Below the pieces are notes generated by a model. That model ran no database searches. It was given only the letters and a program-made list of their open reading frames with translations, and was not told where the DNA came from. From assembly GCA_949752735.1 (NCBI GenBank), contig OX457053.1, forward strand, positions 31,561,900 through 31,625,899: a stretch of DNA of 64,000 nt, read 5' to 3'. The first letter of the stretch is position 1; each line of letters opens with the position of its first letter. This document shows, one piece after another, positions 22,798 through 35,764 of this stretch. The DNA comes from Lumbricus terrestris (taxonomy: Eukaryota > Annelida > Clitellata > Crassiclitellata > Lumbricidae). The position numbers were made by a program, and so were the translations under genes.

Positions 22798-24754
22798 TCG
22801 CAGGGTGATGTTCGGAGGCACCCTGATTGCTTTATCCAAAAACACCGGTGGTCTCAGACCCATCGTAGTGGGTTACGTCTGGAGAAGACTCGCAGCGAAA
22901 TGCGCCAACATGTATGCGGTAAACAAACTGTCTTCCTTCTTCGCTCCCCTCCAAGTAGGCATTGCCACCCCGGGAGGCTGTGAAGCAGCGGTTCACGCAG
23001 CCAGAGCGTTTGTTAACAACATGCCACCAGACCACGTCTTCGTCAAACTGGATTTCGCCAACGCCTTTAACACTTTGAGAAGGGATGTAATGCTACAATC
23101 AGTTCACGAGACAATACCTGAACTGTATGCTTTTATCTACCAAGCGTATGCCTCAGAATCTCTTCTCCAGTTCGGAACGTTCGAAGTTCTATCACAAATG
23201 GGGCCGCAGCAGGGTGACCCTCTTGGTCCCTTGCTCTTCTGCCTGCCACTCCAGCCCGTCCTATGCTCATTGATTTCCAGTTTTCGAGTGGGATATCTGG
23301 ACGACCTCTCGCTTGGGGGAAAACCAGAGGATATATGCCATGACCTAGCTATCATTGCTAACTTGGAATCAACCTTAGGTATCCGACTGAATCGAGAGAA
23401 ATGTGAAATCTTGGCGATGAATGAATTATCTGAAGAATGCTTCGTCAATTTCAAGCAGATTAATCGAGAGTCTATGATATTTCTTGGGGCTCCGCTCTTC
23501 AAAGGAAAGGCACTGGATGACGCACTGCAAAACCAAAGAGACAAGTTAGACAAGGCAGTAAAGGATTTGCTTAGTTTGCCTGTACAAGGGGCGTTGATGT
23601 TGCTACGGTCATGCTTCGGGTCAGTGAAGGTGTCTTATTTATTGAGGACTGCACCATGCTGGGGTCACCCCCTCTTGGAGTCATTGGATGACCTGATGAG
23701 GATCGGGCTGGAAGCAATCATCAACATCAAGCTTAATGACGTCCAGTGGAAACAGGCTACGCTCCCAATCAGAGACGGTGGTCTTGGGATTAGAAGGGTT
23801 ACGATGCTGGCATCTTCTGCTTACTTAGCGTCAGCTGCATCAACCAGAGATCTCGGGACTGCAATTCTCGGCACCGAGGATTGGACGGATGACCTGAGAG
23901 ATGAAATCTTACAGTCCCGCATCACTTCACATCCGAGTGGAGATGAGGCTGCGTTGTCTAAGCAGAAGGTCTGGGACAGACCATTGATTGACATAGACAA
24001 ATCTGATGTTTGGACATCACTCAACGACCCCTTCAACCGGGCTCGACTTGGAGCGGTGGCATCTCCACACGCCGGGGACTGGATGGCTACTGTGCCCTTA
24101 ATATCATGTGGGCTAGGTCTTAGCAATGAGGCCGTCAGGGTGGCTATTGGTTTACGCTTGGGTCTAATCCTCAACGCGCCACACCAGTGCCATTGTGGAG
24201 ATTTGGTGGATCAAGGAGGTCACCACGGTCTGGTCTGTAAACAATCTGTGGGGCGAGCCAGCAGACACTTCGCGCTTAATGACATTGTTTGGAGGGCCCT
24301 TCAGAGAGCGGATACTCCAAGCACAAAAGAACCGCCTGGGCTTTTCCGAACCGACGGCAAACGACCTGATGGAGCGACTCTGATACCGTGGTCGCGAGGC
24401 AAATACGTTGCCTGGGATGCCACTAGCACGCACACTTGCGCCACCTCATACATCCACGTGACATCGACTACACCGGGGGGTGCGGCCGAAGTAGCAGCAA
24501 CACGAAAAAATGTAAAGTATGCTAACCTTCCCGCAACACATGACTTCGTCCCCATTGCCTTTGAAACACTTGGCCCCATAAACAGATCAGGCATTGAATT
24601 TTTAACTGAACTTGGACGGCGTTTGTCAGTGGCAACTGGTAACCCTCTCGAAACCACGTACCTTTTCCAACGCCTCTCAATTTGTACGCAACGATTTAAT
24701 GCAGTGGCATTTCGAGGCACGTTCCCACAGTTGTCCTGTGATGAAGGTCGCTAA
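22798..24754 (+). CDS. Non-LTR retrotransposon reverse transcriptase, 5'-truncated, with restriction-like endonuclease type C-terminus
   Basis: The open frame continues upstream into an AAT microsatellite (formal start 22628), but recognisable protein starts at about 22798. RT motifs in order are LRPIVVGYVWRRL, FVKLDFANAFN (motif A), PQQGDPLGPLLFCL (motif B) and GYLDDLSLGG (motif C, YLDD). The C-terminal part has a CHCGDLVDQGGHHGLVC zinc-knuckle-like cluster, then KRPDG followed 15 residues later by WDAT. This fits the PD...D pattern of the restriction-like endonucleases of R2/CRE-type LINEs, which cut target DNA for target-primed reverse transcription. The clade is not assigned. About 650 codons run without a stop, so the copy is fairly young although its 5' end is missing. 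A (TAA)n run after the stop is its probable 3' tail. Confidence 0.82.
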
Positions 24755-24775
24755 CTCATGAACAAAGAACTTTTT

Positions 24776-24780
24776 ATATT

Positions 24781-24838
<58 letters not shown>
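24776..24838. repeat. (TAA)n run, probable LINE 3' tail
   Basis: Uninterrupted TAA repeats start 22 bp after the LINE stop codon. Confidence 0.85.
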
Positions 24839-24840
24839 GA

Positions 24841-25180
<340 letters not shown>

Positions 25181-26300
25181 TATGTCGCTCTCGTTTACCG
25201 GTGTAGCTAACTACGCCAGTAAATTGATAATTAGGCCTATAATAATAATAAAATGTGTGCATCAACGGTTTTTAAGCTCTGCCACAGGATCGAGACAAAG
25301 ATCGAACAACAGAATTATTACGAAATCGATTGCAACTGGAGACCGACTTGAGGACAGAACTCCAAACTGAAGATCGAAGTCCAACTAATAGAAATAATCG
25401 AACGCAATAGAGTCGGATCCAACCTAGATAAAGAGGCATTAAGGATCGCCTCGATCCTTAATGGCAAATCTTAGAGGCAAATCTCGAGGGAACTGTATAC
25501 ATGCCAGTTCTGGAATCGAATGGACGGGGAAATTTCCTCCACGGACCACTGCGATTCTGGTAAGCTTCGCGAACTAAACATCTTTGTAATCTAGATAATA
25601 ATATTGTTATTATAGGTTGTGAAAGATAATCAGCATTCTGTAGGCTTCTGCTTACGCAGCAAATAGGCCTATGATGGTCCTAATTTGTGAGCGGATCGGT
25701 GTAAGGGACCCAGAACACGTAGGCCTACTGATCCTCGATTCTCTTAATCTCAGCAACATATGATGATCAGTGTATTACAATATATAATTATTACATAGAC
25801 CATGATCGGCCTATGATCCAAGAGAAGACCTTCTCACAGCATCATCCTACTAGATTATCTGTTCGAATGCGCTAATTTAAGACAAGACATGATTCAACAG
25901 AGAAATTCCGAATGGCGTCTGTATAAATTTTCCTGGTGGACATGAATCGATCGACCAAGAGGTGAAACCTTAATTATGGCTGATGCATGCAACATCAATT
26001 GTTCTTTGGGAGGTGTCCAAGTAGACATTCGTGAACACGCTCAACCAACACATCCGGCACAGCCTTTCTTTTTTAAATTGCAATCCACCTTCAATCCCTA
26101 TTCCACTTCTAGGCTATAAATTAACCTATAGGTATAGGCCTATAGGCTAATCAAAATAACTGTCTGGGTGATAATTATAGGTTGATAGGCCTATAGAATA
26201 TCATTCAATGCTAAACACTCCAAGGTGGCTACGTAACTCGTGTGTCATACTTGTGCGAAGCCTGTTTTTAATTATCGTTGTCCTGGAAAATGAGCGTCTA
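25181..26300. other. Intergenic, nothing recognised except TAGGCCTA octamers
   Basis: No gene is supported. TAGGCCTA or close forms occur at about 25232, 25665, 25720, 26136 and 26186. Confidence 0.5.
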
Positions 26301-26305
26301 CACTC

Positions 26306-26518
26306 CTAGTGGGCGTGTTCGTCGCCTTGCAGCCGAAGAGTTGCATGTTCGAATCCACCTCAAGCTGCCGCGTAGGAACTTGAGCAAGTCTTTCACTCGA
26401 TCGCAACTGCTCAGCGCTTCGGCGTGAAACTCCGATGCAGTGTCCGCTCTGTAGTCGGGAGCGACTCTGAGTACATGTAGAAAGCTTGAAGAGGCGCTAT
26501 AACAATTAAATGCACATA
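26306..26518 (+). mobile_element. tRNA-derived SINE (type A), copy 1
   Basis: It contains GTTCGAATCC (B box) and AACTCCGATGCAGTGTCCGC, and ends in the LINE-like tail GGGAGCGACTCTGAGTA...GAGGCGCTATAACAATTAAA. Its A-box region is partly lost. A second copy follows 75 bp downstream with similar 3' flank. Confidence 0.85.
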
Positions 26519-26592
26519 GGCCCCTACAAACATATTTCCAACCCGGAAAGATAAGCAGACTGACATTTTATGGTGCATGTTTTATCATGTGT

Positions 26593-26806
26593 GGGGGGCA
26601 GTGGTGTAGTGGGTATGTTCGTCGCCTTGCAGCCGAAGAGTTGCAGGTTCGAATCCACCTCAAGCCGCCGCGTATAGGGGCCCTGAGCAAGTCCTTCACT
26701 CGCAATTGCTCAGCGCTTCGGCGTGAAACTCCGATGCAGTGTCCGCTCTGTAGTCGGGAGCGCCTCTGAGTAGAGAGCTTGAAGACGCGCTATGACAAGT
26801 GCACAT
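26593..26806 (+). mobile_element. tRNA-derived SINE (type A), copy 2
   Basis: A box TGGTGTAGTGG and B box GGTTCGAATCC are both intact, in tRNA-like spacing. The tail is GGGAGCGCCTCTGAGTAG...GACGCGCTATGACAAGTGCA. The 3' flank GCCCCTACA...ACAAACAT is shared with copy 1, so this pair may be a local duplication. Confidence 0.9.
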
Positions 26807-26819
26807 GAGCCCCTACAGG

Positions 26820-28990
26820 CTACAAACATGCAAACACAGTGGGATTACAATCGCTGACGCGCATGATGGTTGTCTAACACAGCCAGCGTGCAGTCGATTG
26901 TATTGACCAGCAAGCAAACGATCGAGGCACACTGCACCCAGCATGCAGGATAATCTTGCACTCTATTTCTTCTTATAATAATTATTATTAGGCCTATAGC
27001 CTAAATGATAGACTCACTTAATTGTAACGGTCTGTTACTCTGTTATAACATGTAGGCCTATTAATGATATTCGTGGGTTTCTGTGTTGCTTTAGGAACCA
27101 CAACATTGCTGCCGTATGGGAATTGTCCTGAGTAGATTGTGAGGAGTGACAGTTGTGTGGTTCTATGTTGTTTGTTGTTCTTGTGTCTTTTATAGTTTAT
27201 TTGTATTAGTACCTGCCGGGCCTCTGGCGTGGCTTAAAAACCCGTAAGCTCCTCGCAAAGGCAGGAGGGCCCCTGGCGTGGATTAAGCCCAATATCCCGC
27301 AAGCCCACTATTATTAATTTTAAATTTGTCTTTTATTTATGTGTTGTGCGCTGTTGAGCCGATTGGTGAGAAGGGGGATAAAGGAGGCGATGTGGAAAGA
27401 GGGAAGTAGAGCCAGGTCGCAGTGGGAAATCGAAACAACCTCAAGAGAACCTGGACAACTTCATCTCAGTCGACAACGAGGCGGACGTTTATTCAAAATG
27501 GGAAAAAACTTTTCGTTTCGAAACTGAAACAGATTTTTGCAGATAAATACATGTACATTTATACTTTTACTTTATTGATCATCATGTATATGTATACATA
27601 CAGTATAGCACAAACAAACAGTAGTTGAAAATGTCACATGCATAGATGTCAAAGGGTTAAGCCCAAAGGAACGTAAGGTTCCGCTAAAATATGTGATCGA
27701 TTAACCGTGCGAGGACGAACATATTACTCACTCAGAGGACTTTGTAATAAACTATCGGTGTTTTGTTAAACTAATTGTCTTTCCTGTGTCGTGTCTCTCT
27801 GACTGTTCTACACTATGTCTGTTGCCCTGCCATCGTATACAGGTCCTACCAAAGTAGGTAAGCAAGTAAGAATTAAGAACCAAAATTCTGATCTTATGGA
27901 CTTGACAGTAGTCTGTGTCCATAGCCTATTGCACAGCTTAGAATAATTTGTTGCTAAGGCATTCCTTCAAGTTCCCTCCCCCAAGCTAACAGCGAGGCAG
28001 TAATTCCATCCCTTCCGTCCCTAGGATATAGCCTATTAGCTACTAATATTAGTATTACTAGTATTAGCTACTAGTATTAGTATTAGCTACTAATATTAGT
28101 ATTACTAGTATTAGCTACTAATTATTTTCGTTAAACATTATAATATTATCTGCTAGCTAGAATTTGTGAACTGTTCACACACATAAGAGCTGCATAAAAA
28201 CGTCACATTTGCTTCCGATTTCAAAGAAATCCTGGTAGATGCTCGGATGCCTGCAGAGATATATATGCTGGTCACTGGTGCCACGCTTCTACACTTCAAC
28301 TCTATCCACTGGAGCATTCTCGTTGCTGGACCATCCGCCTGGAAAATGGAGAATCCACCCATGCGAGCTATGCATATTATTACATACATAGGGAGGGAGT
28401 TCAGATCAGCTGGTCATGTTTGCAGCATTTTGCCAATTACTGCAGCAAATCACCATAATATGCCAATATACTCAGTGTCTTAACAGAAATATAGGATTTG
28501 CCATTTATTTAGCCTACTGTTAGATTATGTCACTTAGACTGAAAACAATAACAAGAAGATCAGATTGTGGTCAACATTCTAATAAATATACACATACGTA
28601 CGCACAGAGAAATCCAACAAAGAAAATCATATACAAACGAACCAGTCTATTTAGCAAGTATATATATATAGGTATATATATTAATGTATATATCATGTAT
28701 GTATAGTATATATATACACACACACAAGTGTATGTTTGTACCTACAAAACGTTTCATGCGAGCACAAATAATACATACATAACGCATCACAAATCTAAAC
28801 GTAGTAACATACATGCAGACAAAACTCTACCTGGCTCTTTTAATAGTAACATTATGGGTGCGTACTGGCCACTGGTCCATTGATGGGTCTGGCCAAATGA
28901 AGGTGGCCACCCACAACTGGGAGGCATCACTTCAAAAGCAAAACCTGAATGAACCACTGACAACAAACACGCCTGCAATAACTACACGAA
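26820..28990. other. Intergenic, nothing coding recognised
   Basis: Contains a GC-rich stretch with direct CTGGCGTGG repeats at 27210-27305 and a TAGTATTAGCTAC-type tandem repeat at 28028-28125. The last TAGGCCTA of the left compositional domain is at about 27053. Confidence 0.5.
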
Positions 28991-29076
28991 TGTTCAAATG
29001 CTGAAATACACCTGCACATACACAACACGTGAACGCACATATGCACACACGCATAGCTGAACATCATGGTTTTTAA

Positions 29077-30346
29077 CCTTTACCACTCATGAGGCCGCTC
29101 ACAGCGGACATTTGAAAAACCGCTTTAACTCATATGTCCGGTGTGGGCGGACATTAGTTTGTGAAGGCCGAAGGAGTTCCTATGATACATATGATACATG
29201 ATATATATAATATATATGACATATATCATATATACGATATATATATGATATATATATGATATATATCACGTATATATATCATATATATATGATTTATATA
29301 TGATAAATATAATGATAAATAGTATATATATATATATATCATATACACATATCATTTATATATGATATATATCATATATATCATGTATATATCATATATA
29401 ACATACATGATATATATCATATATGTCATATATATATATGATATATATGATATATACATAATATATATGATATATATTATATATATGATATATATTATAC
29501 ATATATCATATATGATATATATATGATATATGTTACATAATGATATATATATCATATTTATGATATATCTACATGATATAGATGATGTATATATTTATCG
29601 TATATATAATATATGATATATATCATATATGGATATGTAGACATATATATGCTACTGCTATATAAATATGATATATATGATATATATATGATATAATATC
29701 ATATATATTATATCTTTTATAATATACATATGATATATATCATATATGAATATGATATATATATATATGATAGATATGTGATATATATACGATATATAAT
29801 ATATATGATATATAATATATATAATATATGATATATATATATCATTTATATATTTTATATGTGATAATTCATATATATATATCGTTTATATATGTGATAT
29901 ATATTATATACATATGATATATTTATGACATATATACGATATATATATAATATATATGATAGATGTAATAGATCATGTAAATGATATATATCATATATGA
30001 TATATGTATGTGATATATATGATATATATATATGATGTATCATTTTTATATTTCATATAATATGATATATATATGATATATAAGATATATGTATGATATA
30101 TATGATGTATATGACATATATTATTATATGATATATATCATTTATATGAAATATATATCACAGATTATATATGATATATATCATATATATGATACATATG
30201 TATCACATATATCATATATGTCATATATATCATAGCTTGAATAATGTTGTTTGGTGAAAATAAATGTTGAACTGTGACTACTATTTACGGCAATTTAATT
30301 CTGATCTGGAGGGGTTGGCGCGAAAAAAAAATTTGAGTGGTAAAGG
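29077..30346. mobile_element. piggyBac-like non-autonomous element flanked by TTAA, filled with AT satellite
   Basis: TTAA (29073-29076), then CCTTTACCACTC at the left end; GAGTGGTAAAGG, then TTAA (30347-30350) at the right end. A TTAA target site with CCYT termini is the piggyBac pattern. About 100 bp of unique sequence follow each TIR (GGCCGCTCACAGCGGACAT on the left). The middle (29180-30232) is AT satellite. There is no transposase. Confidence 0.8.
29180..30232. repeat. ATATATGATATATATCAT-type satellite
   Basis: About 1.05 kb of almost pure A/T, built from short palindromic GATATATATC and CATATATG blocks. It is capable of extensive hairpin formation. Frames through it are artefacts. Confidence 0.95.
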
Positions 30347-30584
30347 TTAAGAAGCCAGCACAACAATGCACGCAAGAGTATTGTTTACTTGAAAAGAAAT
30401 TGCCGTGCATCTGAAGCTGGTCTGAACATTAACCGATCGAACATTTCTGCCTTCATCAATTGGGTTTCAGTCAACACACTGCTCGGCTTCTGCCACGCCC
30501 AAGGGAGCCTTCGACCAAAGCAGCTGAAACGGAGAGCGTGAAAGAGTCATTGCAACTGCACATCAACAGACGTTTGGATTTTAA

Positions 30585-30720
30585 CCACCATTGCAACTGT
30601 GTGATTGCGAGTAACCATGGCAACTGTGTGATTGTGAGTAACCATTGCAACTGTGTGATCGCGAGTAACCATGGCAATTATGCAATTGTGAGTAACCATG
30701 ACAACTGTGATTGCGAGCAA
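30585..30720 (+). repeat. About 30-bp tandem repeat, about five units
   Basis: Units of the form GTAACCATGGCAACTGTGTG + ATTGCGA. Confidence 0.88.
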
Positions 30721-31224
30721 AAATGGCAGATCAGCGTACCTTGCTAATGTTTATCTTGTTTATTTCAAATTTTATGTAATCAGTAATTTTGATAAAAACA
30801 TGACAATAGTTAAAAGTGATGATATGTTGAAGTCAGGTCAAGGTCAAAGGCCTATTTGTGAAAAGAGGCTGTACTGCTTAACTGGCAAAAAAGATCGGTG
30901 TACATACAGTGAGGGATGGAAAGGAGACTTTAAAGTCAAACAGGAACGGAAGAAATGATTGAACAAGGAAAAGAACTATCGGAAAAAGGAAATATGGTAA
31001 GGATGAAGAAAGGCAGAAAAAGACAAAAGAAATGAGTGATGACAAGCAGGAAGGAAAAAAATACGAAAGTGGTGAAGGAACGAATAAAGGAATGCAGGAA
31101 GAAATGTTTAACATTCAATTGACGAACAATACTCAGACAAAGAATAGATAAGCAAAGGGTTTCACTTCAAAATGAAGGCAACAACTTGCCAACAAGAGAT
31201 CATTGAAGGGTGAAACACGGCAGC

Positions 31225-31410
31225 AATGTGAAAACACAATGTGAAAACACAATGCGAATACGCAATGAGAATACTCAATGTGAACAGGAAAAGTTGAATA
31301 TGCAATGTGGATAGACTCTACTCAATGTGAATAGGAAATTTGAATACGCAATGTGGATACGCAATGTGAATACACATTGTGGATACGCAATGTGACTACA
31401 CAATGAGAAC
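31225..31410 (+). repeat. About 14-bp degenerate tandem repeat
   Basis: Units around ACGCAATGTGAAT/GGAT repeat with variation. Confidence 0.8.
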
Positions 31411-31419
31411 ACACCCAGA

Positions 31420-33595
31420 CACAGAATTTTGCAAACTATAATGACACGAGCAGAGAAACAACGAGCAGTGACATCTATTCAAAACAGTCATGAGTAACAT
31501 TTACGTCGCTCGCTTGCACTTTCATCAAAATGAGTTACTTTCCAACACATGTGCTTCAGCTTCACTCAGTCAATAAATTATAAGTGACTGTGAGATAAAA
31601 CATTCGAGCGGATTTGAAATTTTTAATAGATATGCAGCCGTACTATCGAACACAATCCATACGCTTACAAATATCAAATATACTGAACATCAAACCTTCC
31701 TGAAAGCATGTAATAAATTTAGGAATCCTGAATTCATAGTGAGCTTACTCAACAATTCCTAAATCTCCATACCACTATTCAAGTCATCCTCGTTTTTGTA
31801 AAAAAATTTATGACAAAAAATTGTGATGGTTCAAACAACGAACAGACCAACTATTAAGAGCTCTGAAGCCATAGTTGTCCTATAGCAGCTTATCACATGT
31901 AGGCCCCTTCGTTCCCAAATGCCCTAAGGAAAGTCTGGTGTATAGAATGTTTAAAACAGAAGGACACTGATAATTAATTTAACATACTATCCATAGTTTA
32001 AAGAACGCACAATGACACTGGAAGATTGTTACAGTTAGACACATCAAAGACTACACAGTATCAAAAAAGATACGCCACAGGATCTCTCTATCTATCTATC
32101 TTTGAATAGCACATGAACTGAAAAACACTCAGCAAGGCTGGCTACGAGCAACTCAACTGCTGACTGAGTTTTTGATCAGCCGATGACTTGCAAGACTTAT
32201 CAGATGAGTTGAGTATACACGTGTTCACATGTCATGATGGCATTTACTACTCTGTTATTGTCATGAAAATCCCAGTTTGAAACATGTCTATTTAAATACT
32301 AATTTCATAATGTCAAATTTTAGGTCACATCTGAATAAAGTTGTCCAATTCGCCCAAACGACACGGGACTATACAGAATCTGAGTTAAAAACAGAAATGC
32401 TAAAATTCTGGCCACAAAAGCACCAGTCAGTCGCCATTTTGACAATAATTATAAATACTCTAAAGAAAAGATAGCAAAGCTAACATTTACAGGTTCTGAA
32501 ACTAACAAATGACGTGGTTTAGATTGTTCCATCAAAATACTCCGGCAGATTTCCTCAAAGCAAACATTCTCAGACACCATTGGGCTATAACACCACTTCA
32601 TAGATACAGACAATGAATAAATATTACGGCAAAGAAAGAAACATTGAAGCACTAGAGGAGTAAACAACATCCAAAGACAAGTTCATTCCAGAAACTCCAA
32701 CAGTTTGCACGAAACTTAATAATACGATGTGCGACAAGAGTGTTTGTTATATTTAGCAACATTCACATAAATATATGATTTACGTTAACTTCAGTGTTGC
32801 CATTTGTGCAATTTGCAAAGTCCGTCAAGTAGGAAAAAGAACGTTTCACGAAACCATACGTAAGCAAGAGCTTTGGACAAAAACGAGATCTTATAGTCAT
32901 GTCACCAGAACTGCTATATGAACGCTACAGCCATTCCATTCTCTGTAGCAACAAAACTGGTAGAACCGCAACTGTTCGAATATCAATATCGGTACTGTTG
33001 ACGCTAGTACTCTCCAACTAAAGACAGTGCAACCGAACTCCTCGCAGCCAAATTCTTCAATCTATTGTCTGCCACAGAAAGGAAAGTATTATGCATCTTG
33101 AGATAGAGAGACAATTTCATCTTTATCGTAATCTCAAGACTTCTACAGCGCCCACAAAAGCCAAGTCGCGGGAACCAGCTTATTCACAGGCGCTCAATCA
33201 AAACAAAATCGATAGGCAGCGGGTCAAGTCCGGAGAGTCAGGCAGGCAGATAGATGGACGGCTAAGATGGGTGATGTTTAGAGTTGAAATGGCGAGGGAT
33301 GTGAGGAGAAGAGGAAGAATCAGGATAGGTTTTGTGAAAGAGCAATGTTTTCAGTTTTGAGTGAAAGACCTGTATTGTATCTATCAACCATTTATCCATT
33401 GTTCAACACATTCAATCACAATGATGAACAGGGTTCATCATGCAAAAAAGTTAAACTAAAACAGACGGGTTCAACACAAGCAAACTGTCACTGGCCCAAG
33501 TCAATCAGCCAATCATTATCAGATATCATATTGGACTGATTCGTAAAGCGGCCTCTTAAAATGGTCACTCATTAGCAAATTATAGACGTGCTCAA
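31420..33595. other. Intergenic, nothing recognised
   Basis: There are short frames only, and no repeat family that I can name. Confidence 0.5.
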
Positions 33596-33599
33596 GTAC

Positions 33600-33955
33600 G
33601 TACGCATATGTCTCTAAACCAAATTCGCCCATTCTTGGCTGCTGGTCCCAGATGCTGGAACAGTATTCCACCGGACATCAGATACGTCGCCTCAGTGGAC
33701 TCTTTCGAATCAAATCTTAAATCTGATTTGTTCACTAGGGCTTAGTTAGCTAACTTTAGTTGTGAGGCACCCTTGTAGCAGTATGGCTGCATTACGGCAT
33801 CATATAATAATATAATATTGCATTACACGCTGTCTGTGCTGCTATTAGTTAAGACTGATATTAATTAAGATAATCGTACACTCTAACCGGTTGCAGTCTG
33901 TCAACCGGATTGTTGAATAAGCCAAAAATTATATAAATTATTATTATTCAAAGCA
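33600..33955 (+). mobile_element. LINE 3' end fragment (CR1/L2-like)
   Basis: The translation RPFLAAGPRCWNSIPPDIR, then SFESNLKSDLFTRA and a stop, is the terminal segment of CR1/L2-like RT polyproteins. It is followed by about 200 bp of 3' UTR ending in (ATT)n. Its tail differs from the 18.9-kb family. Confidence 0.72.
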
Positions 33956-34904
33956 TAGGAAATAGTAACTCTTCCAGCCTTCTTTTGAAGAACCATGAAC
34001 CAAAAGTTTCCATTGAATACTTTCGCTCAAGTATCGAAAAGAAACAAATTCTAAGAAGCCACAACGATGCACGCACGCACGCACATGGTGGTACGCATTA
34101 AAAAATGTGCAGCCGCTTCTGCGCAAACACCCATTAATCCATCGTTTATTCATTGAACTTATTCCTAGATTCGTTTTCCTAAATTTCAAGTGTCTGATGA
34201 GGAGGCCACGATTTTGCAAATCCAAATAAATAGTACCCTTGTATGCAACACCAGAGAAACAAGGAATTAAGGCTTCGAAACGACAACAATGACAACGACA
34301 ACTACTACAACAGACAGCGACAACCACTACAACACTCGCTCAACATAAAACTCACTCTTTCAGTGCGCTTTTTTAATCAAAAACACAAATATTTGCAGTT
34401 GGGGAAGTGACTCCAAAATTGATCAAGCCATGCTTGTAAAACGCACCTCATAATGACCTTGTTGAAAAAGCGTTTCTTAATATTGCACCCAGAAGACGGG
34501 CATCAAGATGACTTGCCTGTGTATTGTAATACACAGTTACCTGTATATAGCACCCAATCAAGATGTCTCTAACCACAGCCCAAAGAAGTCTTTTCCACTA
34601 GAGAATGGAAGTTTCATAAGTGTTTATTACACTAAAAAATACACAGAAAGCAAAGAAAAACCAGAGAATAAAAGTGTAGGTTCAATTACAACATCTGCAT
34701 AAAGAGCTACATGTTTGGTGTATTGAATGATTCAAATGGATCCAAATAATAATACGGAAACCTCACGGTTAAAGATTCACAACAATATACTGGTGGATTG
34801 TTATGGTTTACAACCCCAAAAAACTTGGACATTACAAAAAAAGAGACATGTTTACAAACGGGTCTCCAAGTTCTCAAACAGCACATCTTCCAAGAATCAT
34901 TTAC

Positions 34905-35300
34905 AACTGCACCACTGTCTCATTCACTTACTGCATTCCCATTCATTTACTACCTCCCCATTCATGCACTGCCTCATGGTTCATGCACTGCCTCCTCATT
35001 CATTTACTGCCTCCCTATTAATGCACTGTCTCTCCATTCATGCACTGCCTCCCCATTCATGTACATCCTCCCATTCATTTACAGCATCCTCATTCATTTA
35101 CTGCCTCCCCATTCATGTACAGCCTCCCCATTCATTTACTGCATCGCCATTCATTTACTGTCTCCCCATTCGTTAACTGCCTCCACATTCATGCACTGCC
35201 TCCCCATTCATGCACTGCCTCCCCATTCATGCACTGCCTCCTCATTCATGCACAGACTTCCCATTCATTTGCTTCCTCCCCATTCATGCACTGCTCCAAT
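34905..35300 (+). repeat. About 16-bp minisatellite (CTGCCTCCCCATTCAT)
   Basis: About 24 units of CTGCCTCCCCATTCAT/GCA variants. It opens three overlapping frames with HCLPIHA-like repeats; these are not credible genes. Confidence 0.92.
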
Positions 35301-35698
35301 TCAATTGAAGTTGACAGAGAAATCAAGTTGCCAAATTCGACCAGACGAATTTGATTTTTAGAAATTGTTTTTCATTTGACTACAATACACAACAGCAGCG
35401 TTGACTGGTCTCAGCTCGATGTGAACAGAATGTTCACGGCATTCAAGGATCTTATTACACAGAGAAATTTTAATTAGGCACTTGACAAACACTTCTTGCG
35501 CTAAATCTCTTTGATTCATTCGTCATTGTTTAGTAAACTATTGAATACAAAGTCGCTTTATGTAATATTACATAAAACGTTACATACATGTATAAGATTA
35601 CCTAGAACTGGGAGTGGGTTCCCTATTGCGCTCCGTTTGGTGCCTAGAGGTCACACCAGTGTTCCTTTCTCACTAAAAAAAGCCTAATTTAGCTGTGG

Positions 35699-35760
35699 GT
35701 GGACCGGGAGAACTTCTGAGCAGCTTACCGTGAAGGTGCGCTATATAAAACACTCAATAG
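35699..35760 (+). mobile_element. LINE/SINE 3' tail fragment
   Basis: GGGAGAACTTCTGAGCAG...AAGGTGCGCTATATAAAA, a diverged copy of the common tail. Confidence 0.55.
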
Positions 35761-35764
35761 TAAT

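Noticed and set aside
24301..24720. Minus-strand frames over the LINE (also 23137-23553)
   Set aside because: Shadows of the reverse-transcriptase frame.
26593..26665. tRNA gene (A and B boxes present)
   Set aside because: There is no cloverleaf with a paired acceptor stem, and the sequence continues into a SINE body that is repeated elsewhere.
27210..27305. GC-rich stretch with CTGGCGTGG repeats as a gene exon
   Set aside because: No open frame with credible splice sites. It looks like a small repeat, but I could not find another copy in the window.
30878..31118. Phe/Ser/Leu-rich minus-strand frames resembling membrane segments
   Set aside because: They come from a purine-rich plus strand; composition alone explains them.
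34727..35361. Three overlapping frames with HCLPIHALPPHS-like repeats
   Set aside because: They derive from an approximately 16-bp minisatellite whose unit length keeps all three frames open. There is no start, splice or conservation evidence.
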